NCBI GenBank assembly: GCA_964354375.1
Contig: CAYGZQ010000005.1
Location: 1-64,000, forward strand
Source: CAYGZQ01 sp964354375 [NCBI: uncultured Planctomycetota bacterium]
GTDB taxonomy: Bacteria > JAJVIF01 > JAPKYR01
DNA length: 64,000 bases
Direction of reading: 5' to 3'
Part shown: positions 7,707 to 15,540 of the stretch, piece after piece
How the letters are laid out: each line of letters begins with the position of its first letter
Numbering within the stretch: the first letter of the stretch is position 1
Position numbers and translations under genes: made by a program
Notes under the pieces: generated by a model
Seen by the model: only the letters and a program-made list of their open reading frames with translations
Database searches by the model: none
Told to the model about the DNA's origin: nothing

Positions 7707-10700
7707 ATGCGCGAGTTCTTAGCCAGTGCATTCACAACAGTCATCCTGATACTATTGACCGCGGGGTGTTCAGGTGCCGCATCACCAACCTTGCCCCAGG
7801 GATACGGTCGCGAAGCCCCGACGTCGGAGGTCACATCGAATGCGGAAACACCTCAAACCGAGTCCGCAGGTCATTCTCTCTGGTTCTATGAGCTTATCTA
7901 TTTCGATCTCTCGGATCCGGAACGAATCAGGTTTGAGACAATACCGGTACGATTGGCGAGTGCCCACTGGAATGTGCTTTCATGGCTCGAACAGGCACCA
8001 TGCACAAACTGTTTCCAGCTGACCAGCCTGACGCCATCCGGAAACGGAACGCTCCTCGCGGATATAGAGGTCACGCATCCCTTCGCGAATCCAAACCTGA
8101 CCGGATTCGATGTGCGAGGCATCGCGATGTTCAACGCGAGCCATACATTTCCGGAATCGGGGCTGACATTCTCGGACCGCACGGCATACGATGGAGCGGT
8201 GGTCAACCCCGACGGTTTCACGACGCTCTACAATGCAACAACCGCTGGATCGGGTCCCAACGGGTTGCAGGGCTACCTGAAAGGCGAACTTGCGACAGCG
8301 ACAGCCCCGAACGCGCTTCTGAACGCGTACAAGAAATTCATCTCCGTCGATCCGGCCAACACGCGAAATGCGTTCTACGCAGGCGACACAATCACAGTCA
8401 CCTATGAAATCGACATGCCCGACCCACCAAATCCGTTTGTCCTAGGTTACGCGGTGGATGCATCCTGGGTGTCCGCGATCAACAAACCGGTTACCGATCC
8501 GATGGCTGACTTTCCTCCTGAAGCCAATTGTCCGGAACCCTGGCTAATTGAGGTCACCGAAAATCCCGTCGGGCAGGGTCTTACAAACCAAGGCGGGGCA
8601 ACCGTATTGGCGCTCTATATTTTCGACTGGCAGGGAAAAGCAACGTTGTTGCCTCCGAGAGTTGAGTGTCCTGAATTGTTCAATGGCTACAAAACCGCAA
8701 CATGGGTGCTGGACGGAGCCGGAGTAACTCGATACGATGCAACAATCCAGAATGAAAATCTTGCGCCAGCTCAAACCTATAACTGCCTGATCATTGCCGA
8801 AGATACCGCAAACGCAGGTTCACCGGACTGGCTCGACCTGACCGCATATCAGGTTGTCGAGCTGGAAGTGATAGAGAGTGATGACCAATCCCCGGTTCCC
8901 CTGGCGATATTCTTACCCGACCCGCCGACCGTATGTGAAGCCATTGAATTCAGCGATAATGGTTCGTTCGATCCTGATGGCGGTTCTATAATTCTTTACG
9001 AATGGGACTGGGATAACGATGGAATTTATGATGAAGAGGGAACCAGCGTTTCACATACCTGGAATACAGTCGGCGAATACACTATCGGCTTCCGGGTGAC
9101 GGACGATGAGAATTCAATGGGGACGACATATCTCGATTTTAAAGTCCAAAACGGTTTGCCGATTGCTTCGGCCTCCGCGGATAAGAGCGTCGCTTTCATC
9201 GGAGAATCGATTGTATTTGATGGATCGGCTTCCATCGACCAGGATTGCGGAGGAGAATCAATCACAGAATACGCCTGGGACTGGGAGGGGGACTTTATTT
9301 TTGACGATTATGGCGAGATTGTCTCACATTCGTTTTCGATTAACGAAACGCAGTATGTAAGCTTGCGGGTCACAGATAACGAATCAGAGACGGATCTTAC
9401 GGATACCGCGATAACCATTGATGTCAACAATGGCTGGGCACGCACCTGGGGCGCCGTATCGGATCAATCGGTAAGAGCGGTGGCTGTCGATTCTCTCGGC
9501 AACATCTATGCCTTGGGTACTTTTACTGCTACTGTCGATTTCGACCCAAGCAGCGCCGTTCTCGAAATGAGCTCAAACGGATCACAGGATATTTTCCTCA
9601 GCAAATTCACGCCTGATGGCAATCTGCTTTGGGTCAATACCTGGGGTGGTCCCGCTTTAGATTATGCCGAAGCTGTCGTGGTCAACAGTTCGGACGATGC
9701 ATATATCACCGGTTCATTCAGGGGCACAATGGACCTTGACCCAAGCATAGTCGGGTCCGTTCCACGAACCTCTAATGGCGATTGGGACATATTCATGGTC
9801 CGTATGGATTCAGCCGGGGCTTATTCATGGGGATTCTCTGTTGGCGGAGCAGAATATGATGAGGGTCGCGGTCTTGCACTGGACAAGGCGTCATCCGTTC
9901 TTTACCTGGTCGGGTGCTATCGCGACACTGTTGATTTTGACCCGAACATCGCGATGGAGGATTTTCGTACATCAAATGGCTTGATGGACATTTTCCTCAG
10001 CAAGTTCGATGCCAACACCAACACATATTTTTGGACTCAAACGTGGGGTGGTTCAGAAGACGACGAATCAATGGCCGTGGCAGTCGATACCGATGGCAGA
10101 ACCTACGTTACAGGTTACTATAAGGATACTGTTGACTTCTCTCCTGGTGGTGGCGTAGTTAATCACACGAGCAATGGAATGCAGGATGTTTTTCTGAGCC
10201 TATTCCAATCCACCGGAGTTTTCGGCTGGGCCAAGTCATGGGGTAGCTTGTCCACGGACATAGGGTATTCCGTGACAGCTTCGCCTGTTCTTTCCGAGTG
10301 CTGGGTAGCGGGAGTGTTCGCAGGAACGGTCGACTTCGACCCTGGGGTCGACATGGACAACCGAACATCAAACGGAGCACTCGATGCGTTTTGTTGCGGG
10401 TACACCGGGGGCGGCAGTCGCAACTTCTCCGCAACCTGGGGAGGGTCCGGAACAGACTATGTTCTTAGCATCTCCTATCATTCAGATCCTGACAAGATTG
10501 CACTTACAGGTTCTTTCGAGGACGTAGTCGATTTCGATCCCGGCGCTGGTGCATATGAGCGCACCTCCAACGGAGATGAAGACGCTTACCTGCTATACTC
10601 CTCATGGAATGGGACTTTTAACTGGGTTGACACCTGGGGTGGAAGTCAAACGGATCGGGGTTACGGCGCTGCAGTCCGCTGGGATATCACGGCTCCTATA

Positions 10701-10823
10701 TATGTGGGTGGAACATTCGAAGATGTTGTTGACTTCGATCCCCAGGACGGAATAGACAGCCATACTTCAAATGGTGACCGGGATGCTTTCCTGAGCAGAT
10801 TTCCCCCAGATGGACAGTGGTGA
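7707..10823 (+). CDS. GFDVRG-family lipoprotein with two PKD domains and a seven-repeat SBBP propeller
   Basis: A 1038-residue predicted surface lipoprotein. The start at 7707 is preceded by GAGGAGG with ideal spacing; an upstream in-frame ATG at 7620 would spoil the signal peptide. Order: signal and lipobox (LLTAGC); the shared N-terminal module (about residues 45-390) with CTNC, HPFANPNLTGFDVRGI, NPDGFTTLYN, YAVDASW and DFPPEANC; two PKD domains (about 394-575) with DPDGGSIILYEWDWDNDG and DWEGDF motifs; then seven repeats containing VDFDP...TSNG..D.FLS.F and TWGG (about 576-1038), matching the SBBP beta-propeller repeat. Seven repeats imply one closed seven-blade propeller. Function is unknown; binding or adhesion at the cell surface is an inference from the architecture. 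Confidence 0.85.
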   Translation: MREFLASAFTTVILILLTAGCSGAASPTLPQGYGREAPTSEVTSNAETPQTESAGHSLWFYELIYFDLSDPERIRFETIPVRLASAHWNVLSWLEQAPCTNCFQLTSLTPSGNGTLLADIEVTHPFANPNLTGFDVRGIAMFNASHTFPESGLTFSDRTAYDGAVVNPDGFTTLYNATTAGSGPNGLQGYLKGELATATAPNALLNAYKKFISVDPANTRNAFYAGDTITVTYEIDMPDPPNPFVLGYAVDASWVSAINKPVTDPMADFPPEANCPEPWLIEVTENPVGQGLTNQGGATVLALYIFDWQGKATLLPPRVECPELFNGYKTATWVLDGAGVTRYDATIQNENLAPAQTYNCLIIAEDTANAGSPDWLDLTAYQVVELEVIESDDQSPVPLAIFLPDPPTVCEAIEFSDNGSFDPDGGSIILYEWDWDNDGIYDEEGTSVSHTWNTVGEYTIGFRVTDDENSMGTTYLDFKVQNGLPIASASADKSVAFIGESIVFDGSASIDQDCGGESITEYAWDWEGDFIFDDYGEIVSHSFSINETQYVSLRVTDNESETDLTDTAITIDVNNGWARTWGAVSDQSVRAVAVDSLGNIYALGTFTATVDFDPSSAVLEMSSNGSQDIFLSKFTPDGNLLWVNTWGGPALDYAEAVVVNSSDDAYITGSFRGTMDLDPSIVGSVPRTSNGDWDIFMVRMDSAGAYSWGFSVGGAEYDEGRGLALDKASSVLYLVGCYRDTVDFDPNIAMEDFRTSNGLMDIFLSKFDANTNTYFWTQTWGGSEDDESMAVAVDTDGRTYVTGYYKDTVDFSPGGGVVNHTSNGMQDVFLSLFQSTGVFGWAKSWGSLSTDIGYSVTASPVLSECWVAGVFAGTVDFDPGVDMDNRTSNGALDAFCCGYTGGGSRNFSATWGGSGTDYVLSISYHSDPDKIALTGSFEDVVDFDPGAGAYERTSNGDEDAYLLYSSWNGTFNWVDTWGGSQTDRGYGAAVRWDITAPIYVGGTFEDVVDFDPQDGIDSHTSNGDRDAFLSRFPPDGQW

Positions 10824-10887
10824 CCGCTTGGCACTTTTCGTGACTCATTTGGACGGCATGACCGAGGAGGAAGCTATCGAGGTAGTC

Positions 10888-10986
10888 AGTTTGAGGGCAG
10901 ACCCGGGCTGGTCGGATGCCCATCAGCGCATCCGAGCGCGAGAAACGCAGCCAGCGATCCGAATCTATTTCTTACACCATCTATCC
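10888..10986 (-). pseudogene. 5' relic of a third tandem lipoprotein gene
   Basis: Read on the minus strand, this stretch encodes FLALGCADGHPTSPGLPS, identical to the signal peptide and lipobox region of the 838-residue lipoprotein encoded just upstream on that strand (13525-11009), but with part of the signal peptide deleted and a stop codon soon after. It sits the same short distance beyond the 838-residue gene's stop as that gene sits beyond its own upstream neighbour. It is therefore the remnant of a third copy in a tandem array. Confidence 0.75.
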
Positions 10987-11008
10987 ACCCGTCGCGCTGT
11001 CAGTTTGC

Positions 11009-13525
11009 TCACCAAGTCCCATCCGGGAAGAATTTAACAAGGAAGGCGTCGTAATACCCATTGTCCGTATGATTGTCAACTCCGTCCCCTGGATCGAAGT
11101 CGACCGTGCCCCTGAAGCTGCCAGTGACATAGGCGTTTCCTGCCCCGTCCACGGCGACCCCATAGCTGTAGTCCCAGTCGGTTCCTCCCCATGTACGCGC
11201 CCATTTGAAGGGCGATGAAGAGTCAAACTTGATAAGGAAAGGGTCAAAGTATCCGACAGACTTATGATAATCTGTGCCACTTCCAGGATCGAAATCCGCC
11301 GTGTCCTGGAAATAGCCTGTCACATACACGTCGCCTGAGTCATCCACAGCAACGCCGGTGCCCCGGTCATGCACCCAATCAATTCCACCCCACGAATGCG
11401 CCCAATGGAAGCCGCCGTATGAGCTGAACTTGGTGATGAAGGCGTCTGAAAGTCCGTTCGATGTAAGGAAATGCGTGCCGTTTCCCGGGTCGAAGTCAAC
11501 GGTATCCTGAAAGTCACCTGTCACATAAACGCAGCTTGATCCATCCGCAGCGACGCCGTTGGCAAAGTCCCAGTCGCTTCCTCCCCAGGTCCGCGCCCAC
11601 TGGAAAGCACCCAGGGAATCGAACTTGCTGAGGAAAGCGTCAGTCGCCCCGAACCATGGTGGGTGTTCCACACCGTCGCCGGGATCGAAGTCAACTGCAC
11701 CAGAAAAACAGCCTGTCACATAGACGTTGCCCGAGTCGTCCACGGCAACACATTTGCCTTCATCGATGGACTGGTTTCCTCCCCATGTGCGCGCCCACTG
11801 GAAGGCTCCTTCCGAATCGAATTTGCTCAGGAAGACGTCAAACCATCCCGACGAATGCTCATCCACGCCGCTGCCGGGGTCGAAGTCGACCGGGCCCAGG
11901 AACCCGCCTGTCACATACACATCTCCTGAATCACCTGCGGCAACAGAATAGCCGTAGTCGCCGCTCTCTCCGCCCCAGGTGCACGCCCACACAAAAGTTC
12001 CGTCCGAGCTGAATTTACTGAGGAAGACATCAGACCATCCGTTCGACTTGTGGATATCCTCAGCAGCGCCGGGATCGAAATCGGCCGTGTCCTCAAAGCC
12101 GCCCGTAACATACACGTTGCCTGAGCCGTCCAATGCAACACCGTAGCCATACTCGTTCTCGTTTTCGACTCCGCCCCACGTCCGCACCCACCGGAAGACG
12201 CCTGAGGAATCATACTTGACAAGGAAAATGTCCCACTCCCCATTGGATGTACGGCTGTCAATTCCGCTGCCCGGGTCGAAGTCGACCGTGTCCCGGAACC
12301 TGCCTGTCACATACACATTGCCCGATTCATCTGCAGCTACAGCATAGCTCTCATCCCGTCCGATATCGCCCCAGGTACGCGCCCAGCCTTCCCTGACATC
12401 CGCCACCCGTACACCCCACCCATGAATCGCTCCCAGATTCTGGTCGGACTGGGTGTCAATCACCTCGACAAGAAGCGGATAGTGTCCGTGACCGGCACCG
12501 GTCTCGTTTGTTGTGAGACCGGTGAAGAGCCAGCTTTCTTCGCCCGTCTGCGTCGACAACGTGAGAGCGACCTCGCCGGAGAAAAGGTCGGGCGCTTCTG
12601 CGGTCACCGATGAGATCGTGTCGATCCCCTGATGATCGGAAATTTCGACATTGATCGAATTCTCGCTCATCCAGCAGGAGCTGACTCCATGGGGAAGGTC
12701 AATGTTGATTTCATAGGCCTCGAGACAGTTCGCATCCGGAGGGAAATCGACGAGCGGATCCACAATCTCGTGGGGAACCAGCTGCCAGCAGGCGTCGACC
12801 GCATAGCCGAAATGAATGGGTCCCGGCGGCAGATACAGCCTGAATGTCCTTGTCTCCGAGGCGCCCGCCACGAACATGCGACGTGGAGAATTCTGCCGAT
12901 ACGCAACAAACGGGTTGAGTGTCGCCGAGAGGTCGCCGCCGGTTGCGAGCTTCCCCGGTATGTACCTCAGTGCGGGCGGTCCGGGCTGATTCTCCGGGAA
13001 CTCGGTCGGATTGAACAGGTTCGTGTATCCATCGGCGTTCAACAGAATAGGGACATCCGCTCCCCAAGCGATCTTCCTGCCGCTGACAGGGAACGCAAAA
13101 TTCGACTGTGAGATGAAAATACCCCTAACATCGAAGCCGGTGTACTTCAGCAAACCGGGATACGGATGCGTCAGCGTGACATCGGCCTCCAGCACATTCG
13201 GCTCAACGATCTTGATGTTGCCGATTTCCAGGCAGTCGGCGCACGGCGTCACCTCAAGGAGCCGAACCACGTTCACGTGCATTTGCGGGCCTCGTACGGG
13301 GACGATTTCGACCGCCGTGCGGTCCGCACTGATGTCCACGGTCCAGAGTCCCCAGAAGCTCCTGTTGCTCTGCTCTGCGGCAGCCTGCGATGACATCCCG
13401 GTGTTATGTTGGCCTGACGGCAGACCCGGGCTGGTCGGGTGCCCATCGGCGCATCCAAGCGCGAGAAACGCCGCCACCAGAACCACAGCCTGCGATCTGA
13501 ATCTGTTTTTCAAAGCGTCTGCCAT
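11009..13525 (-). CDS. GFDVRG-family lipoprotein with a seven-repeat SBBP propeller
   Basis: An 838-residue predicted lipoprotein with signal peptide and lipobox LALGC (ATG start). The N-terminal module (about residues 45-375) carries PCADC, THPYPGLLKYTGFDVRGI, LNADGYTNLFNPTEFP, YAVDACW and DFPPDANC. From residue about 379 to the end there are seven copies of a roughly 65-residue repeat (WARTWGG...GNVYVTG.F..TVDFDPG...SNG..DAFLSKF), a seven-blade SBBP propeller. It starts 21 bases after the stop of the upstream minus-strand gene 15307-13547 and is probably co-transcribed with it; both end in the same FPDGTW C-terminus, a sign of tandem duplication. A relic of another copy lies immediately downstream. 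The ribosome binding site is weak. Confidence 0.85.
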   Translation of the reverse strand: MADALKNRFRSQAVVLVAAFLALGCADGHPTSPGLPSGQHNTGMSSQAAAEQSNRSFWGLWTVDISADRTAVEIVPVRGPQMHVNVVRLLEVTPCADCLEIGNIKIVEPNVLEADVTLTHPYPGLLKYTGFDVRGIFISQSNFAFPVSGRKIAWGADVPILLNADGYTNLFNPTEFPENQPGPPALRYIPGKLATGGDLSATLNPFVAYRQNSPRRMFVAGASETRTFRLYLPPGPIHFGYAVDACWQLVPHEIVDPLVDFPPDANCLEAYEINIDLPHGVSSCWMSENSINVEISDHQGIDTISSVTAEAPDLFSGEVALTLSTQTGEESWLFTGLTTNETGAGHGHYPLLVEVIDTQSDQNLGAIHGWGVRVADVREGWARTWGDIGRDESYAVAADESGNVYVTGRFRDTVDFDPGSGIDSRTSNGEWDIFLVKYDSSGVFRWVRTWGGVENENEYGYGVALDGSGNVYVTGGFEDTADFDPGAAEDIHKSNGWSDVFLSKFSSDGTFVWACTWGGESGDYGYSVAAGDSGDVYVTGGFLGPVDFDPGSGVDEHSSGWFDVFLSKFDSEGAFQWARTWGGNQSIDEGKCVAVDDSGNVYVTGCFSGAVDFDPGDGVEHPPWFGATDAFLSKFDSLGAFQWARTWGGSDWDFANGVAADGSSCVYVTGDFQDTVDFDPGNGTHFLTSNGLSDAFITKFSSYGGFHWAHSWGGIDWVHDRGTGVAVDDSGDVYVTGYFQDTADFDPGSGTDYHKSVGYFDPFLIKFDSSSPFKWARTWGGTDWDYSYGVAVDGAGNAYVTGSFRGTVDFDPGDGVDNHTDNGYYDAFLVKFFPDGTW

Positions 13526-13546
13526 CCTATCATTCTGTCAGTCTGC

Positions 13547-15307
13547 TCACCAGGTTCCGTCCGGGAGGAACTTGACGAGGAAGACATCCTTCAGGCCATT
13601 TGAAGTATGGTTATCCACGCCGTCGCCCGGATCGAAGTCAGCTGTGTACGTGAACGAGCCTGTCACATACAAGCTGCCCATGCCGTCCACGGTACCACCG
13701 TAGCCCTCGTCCCAGCCGTCCCAGCCGCTTCCGCCCCAGGTGTGCGCCCACTGGAAGGTGCCTGAAGAATCAAACTTGCTGACGAAGGCGTCAAAATATC
13801 CATTCGATGTATGGTTATCCGCACCGCTCCCCGGGTCGAAGTCAACTGTGTACAAGAACGTACCTGTTACATACACGTCGCCCGAGCCACCCGCGGCAAC
13901 ACCCGAGCTCCAGGCGGGTCCGCCCCAGGTGCGTGCCCAGTTGAAGGCGCCGTTTGAATCAAACCTGCTGAGGAAACCTTCCCGACCCCCATTCGCCGTA
14001 TGGTTGTCCACGCCGCTCCCGGGGTCGAAGTCTACTATGCCCGCGAACCCGCCTGTCACATACAGATTACCTGATCCATCCAGGGACACACCATTGCCAA
14101 AGTCATACCCGCTGCCACCCCAGGTGCGCGCCCACGCGAAGGCACCGGAGGAGTCAAACTTGCTGAGGAAAGCGTCTCTGTCCCCACTCGACGCATGGTT
14201 ATCCATGCCGCTTCCCGGGTCGAAGTCGACTGTCTCAAAGAACCCGCCGGTCACATATGTGACGCCTAAGCCATCCACGGCGACCTCAGCGCCAACATCA
14301 TAGCCGCTTCCTCCCCATGTGCGCGCCCACTGGAAGGAGCCGTTTGAATCAAACCTGCTGAGGAAAACGTCCCGATCCCCATTCGCCGTATGGTTGTCCA
14401 CGCCGCTCCCCGGGTCGAAGTCAACTGTCTGCCCGAACACGCCTGTCACACATACGTTGCCAGAGCCGTTGACAGCAACATCAAAGTCGGAGTCGTAGTC
14501 GCTTCCTCCCCATGTGCGCGCCCACTCGAAGGCGCATGAAGAATCGAGCTTGATGAGGAAAACGTCGGAGCTTCCATTCGATGTGTGGTTATCGACGCCG
14601 CTCCCAGGGTCGAAGTCAACTGCGTCACTGGAGAAACTGCCTGTCACATAGACATTGCCTGAGCCGTCCACAGCAACATCGGAGCCGCCGTCATGTTCGC
14701 TTCCGCCCCAACTGCACGCCCAACCGAAGGCACCCGAAGAATCGAACTTGCTGAGGAAAACGTCGGCGCTTCCATTCGATGTATGATTATCCACGCCGCT
14801 CCCGGGGTCGAAGTCGCCTGTGGCGTCGAACTCGCCTGTCACATACACGTTCCCTGAGTCATCCACGGCAACACCGCAGCCAACCTCGTCCCAACTTCCG
14901 CCCCAGGTGCGCGCCCAGCCTTCCCCTTGGACACCGATTTCAACAGGAGTATCGAGCATGTCTGAGTGGCCTGCGCTGTCGCTCACACGCAGCTGCACCA
15001 GGTATACCCCGGCCGAGAAATAGCTCGTGGAGGGATTCCGCTGTGTACTTTCGGGGCTGAAACCTTTTGCTTCATCGTAGGAGAAGTCCCATTCTCTCAG
15101 GATGATTTTCGGGGGACCGGGCGAGTTTATGGAATCATCGAAGAAGTGAATCTCCTCACTGACGATGACCTGGGTAGAGTCGGCATGAGCTCTGGCGATC
15201 GGGATCGAGTCGGGGTCAATCGGGGCGGTGCCGCCATGACACCCAACCATGACAACCAGCAACGCAGCCAGAAGAATCACTACCTGCGATTCGAGTCTTG
15301 TTTTCAC
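13547..15307 (-). CDS. Lipoprotein with PKD-like domain and seven-repeat SBBP propeller
   Basis: A 586-residue predicted lipoprotein starting at GTG, with GGAGG about 10 bases upstream. Lipobox MVGC ends a clean signal peptide. Residues about 32-127 form one PKD-like domain (ARAHADSTQVIVSEEIHFFD...REWDFSYDE). From residue about 129 seven SBBP repeats follow, closing on FLPDGTW. It lacks the GFDVRG module found in most neighbours, as if a full gene had lost that part or the propeller had been captured separately. It is the first gene of a two-gene minus-strand unit with the 838-residue paralogue 21 bases downstream. Surface location and function are inferred. Confidence 0.82.
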   Translation of the reverse strand: MKTRLESQVVILLAALLVVMVGCHGGTAPIDPDSIPIARAHADSTQVIVSEEIHFFDDSINSPGPPKIILREWDFSYDEAKGFSPESTQRNPSTSYFSAGVYLVQLRVSDSAGHSDMLDTPVEIGVQGEGWARTWGGSWDEVGCGVAVDDSGNVYVTGEFDATGDFDPGSGVDNHTSNGSADVFLSKFDSSGAFGWACSWGGSEHDGGSDVAVDGSGNVYVTGSFSSDAVDFDPGSGVDNHTSNGSSDVFLIKLDSSCAFEWARTWGGSDYDSDFDVAVNGSGNVCVTGVFGQTVDFDPGSGVDNHTANGDRDVFLSRFDSNGSFQWARTWGGSGYDVGAEVAVDGLGVTYVTGGFFETVDFDPGSGMDNHASSGDRDAFLSKFDSSGAFAWARTWGGSGYDFGNGVSLDGSGNLYVTGGFAGIVDFDPGSGVDNHTANGGREGFLSRFDSNGAFNWARTWGGPAWSSGVAAGGSGDVYVTGTFLYTVDFDPGSGADNHTSNGYFDAFVSKFDSSGTFQWAHTWGGSGWDGWDEGYGGTVDGMGSLYVTGSFTYTADFDPGDGVDNHTSNGLKDVFLVKFLPDGTW

Positions 15308-15468
15308 GGCATCTATCCTCCTGTCGGTCAGGCACAGCCTGACCGCTTTCCCGACCCGGCCTCAGCGGTCACCTGAAAATCGCCGCGGCATCGGCATATC
15401 GGTATTCTACCACGCATTTTTCGACGCGATAAGTGGTGGTGGGGTTCGAATGAGCTGCAGACACTCCT

Positions 15469-15496
15469 TGTTCAATCAAGTTGAGGGTGATATATT
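15469..15496 (+). promoter_or_regulatory. Putative promoter for the FG-GAP lipoprotein
   Basis: TTGTTC (15469-15474) and TATATT (15491-15496), 16 bases apart, 45 bases before the start at 15541, within the divergent region 15308-15540. Consensus match only. Confidence 0.3.
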
Positions 15497-15540
15497 CTAT
15501 GATGTAACTAATCCAGCTTCTCGCGCCGGGGGGTGCAACA

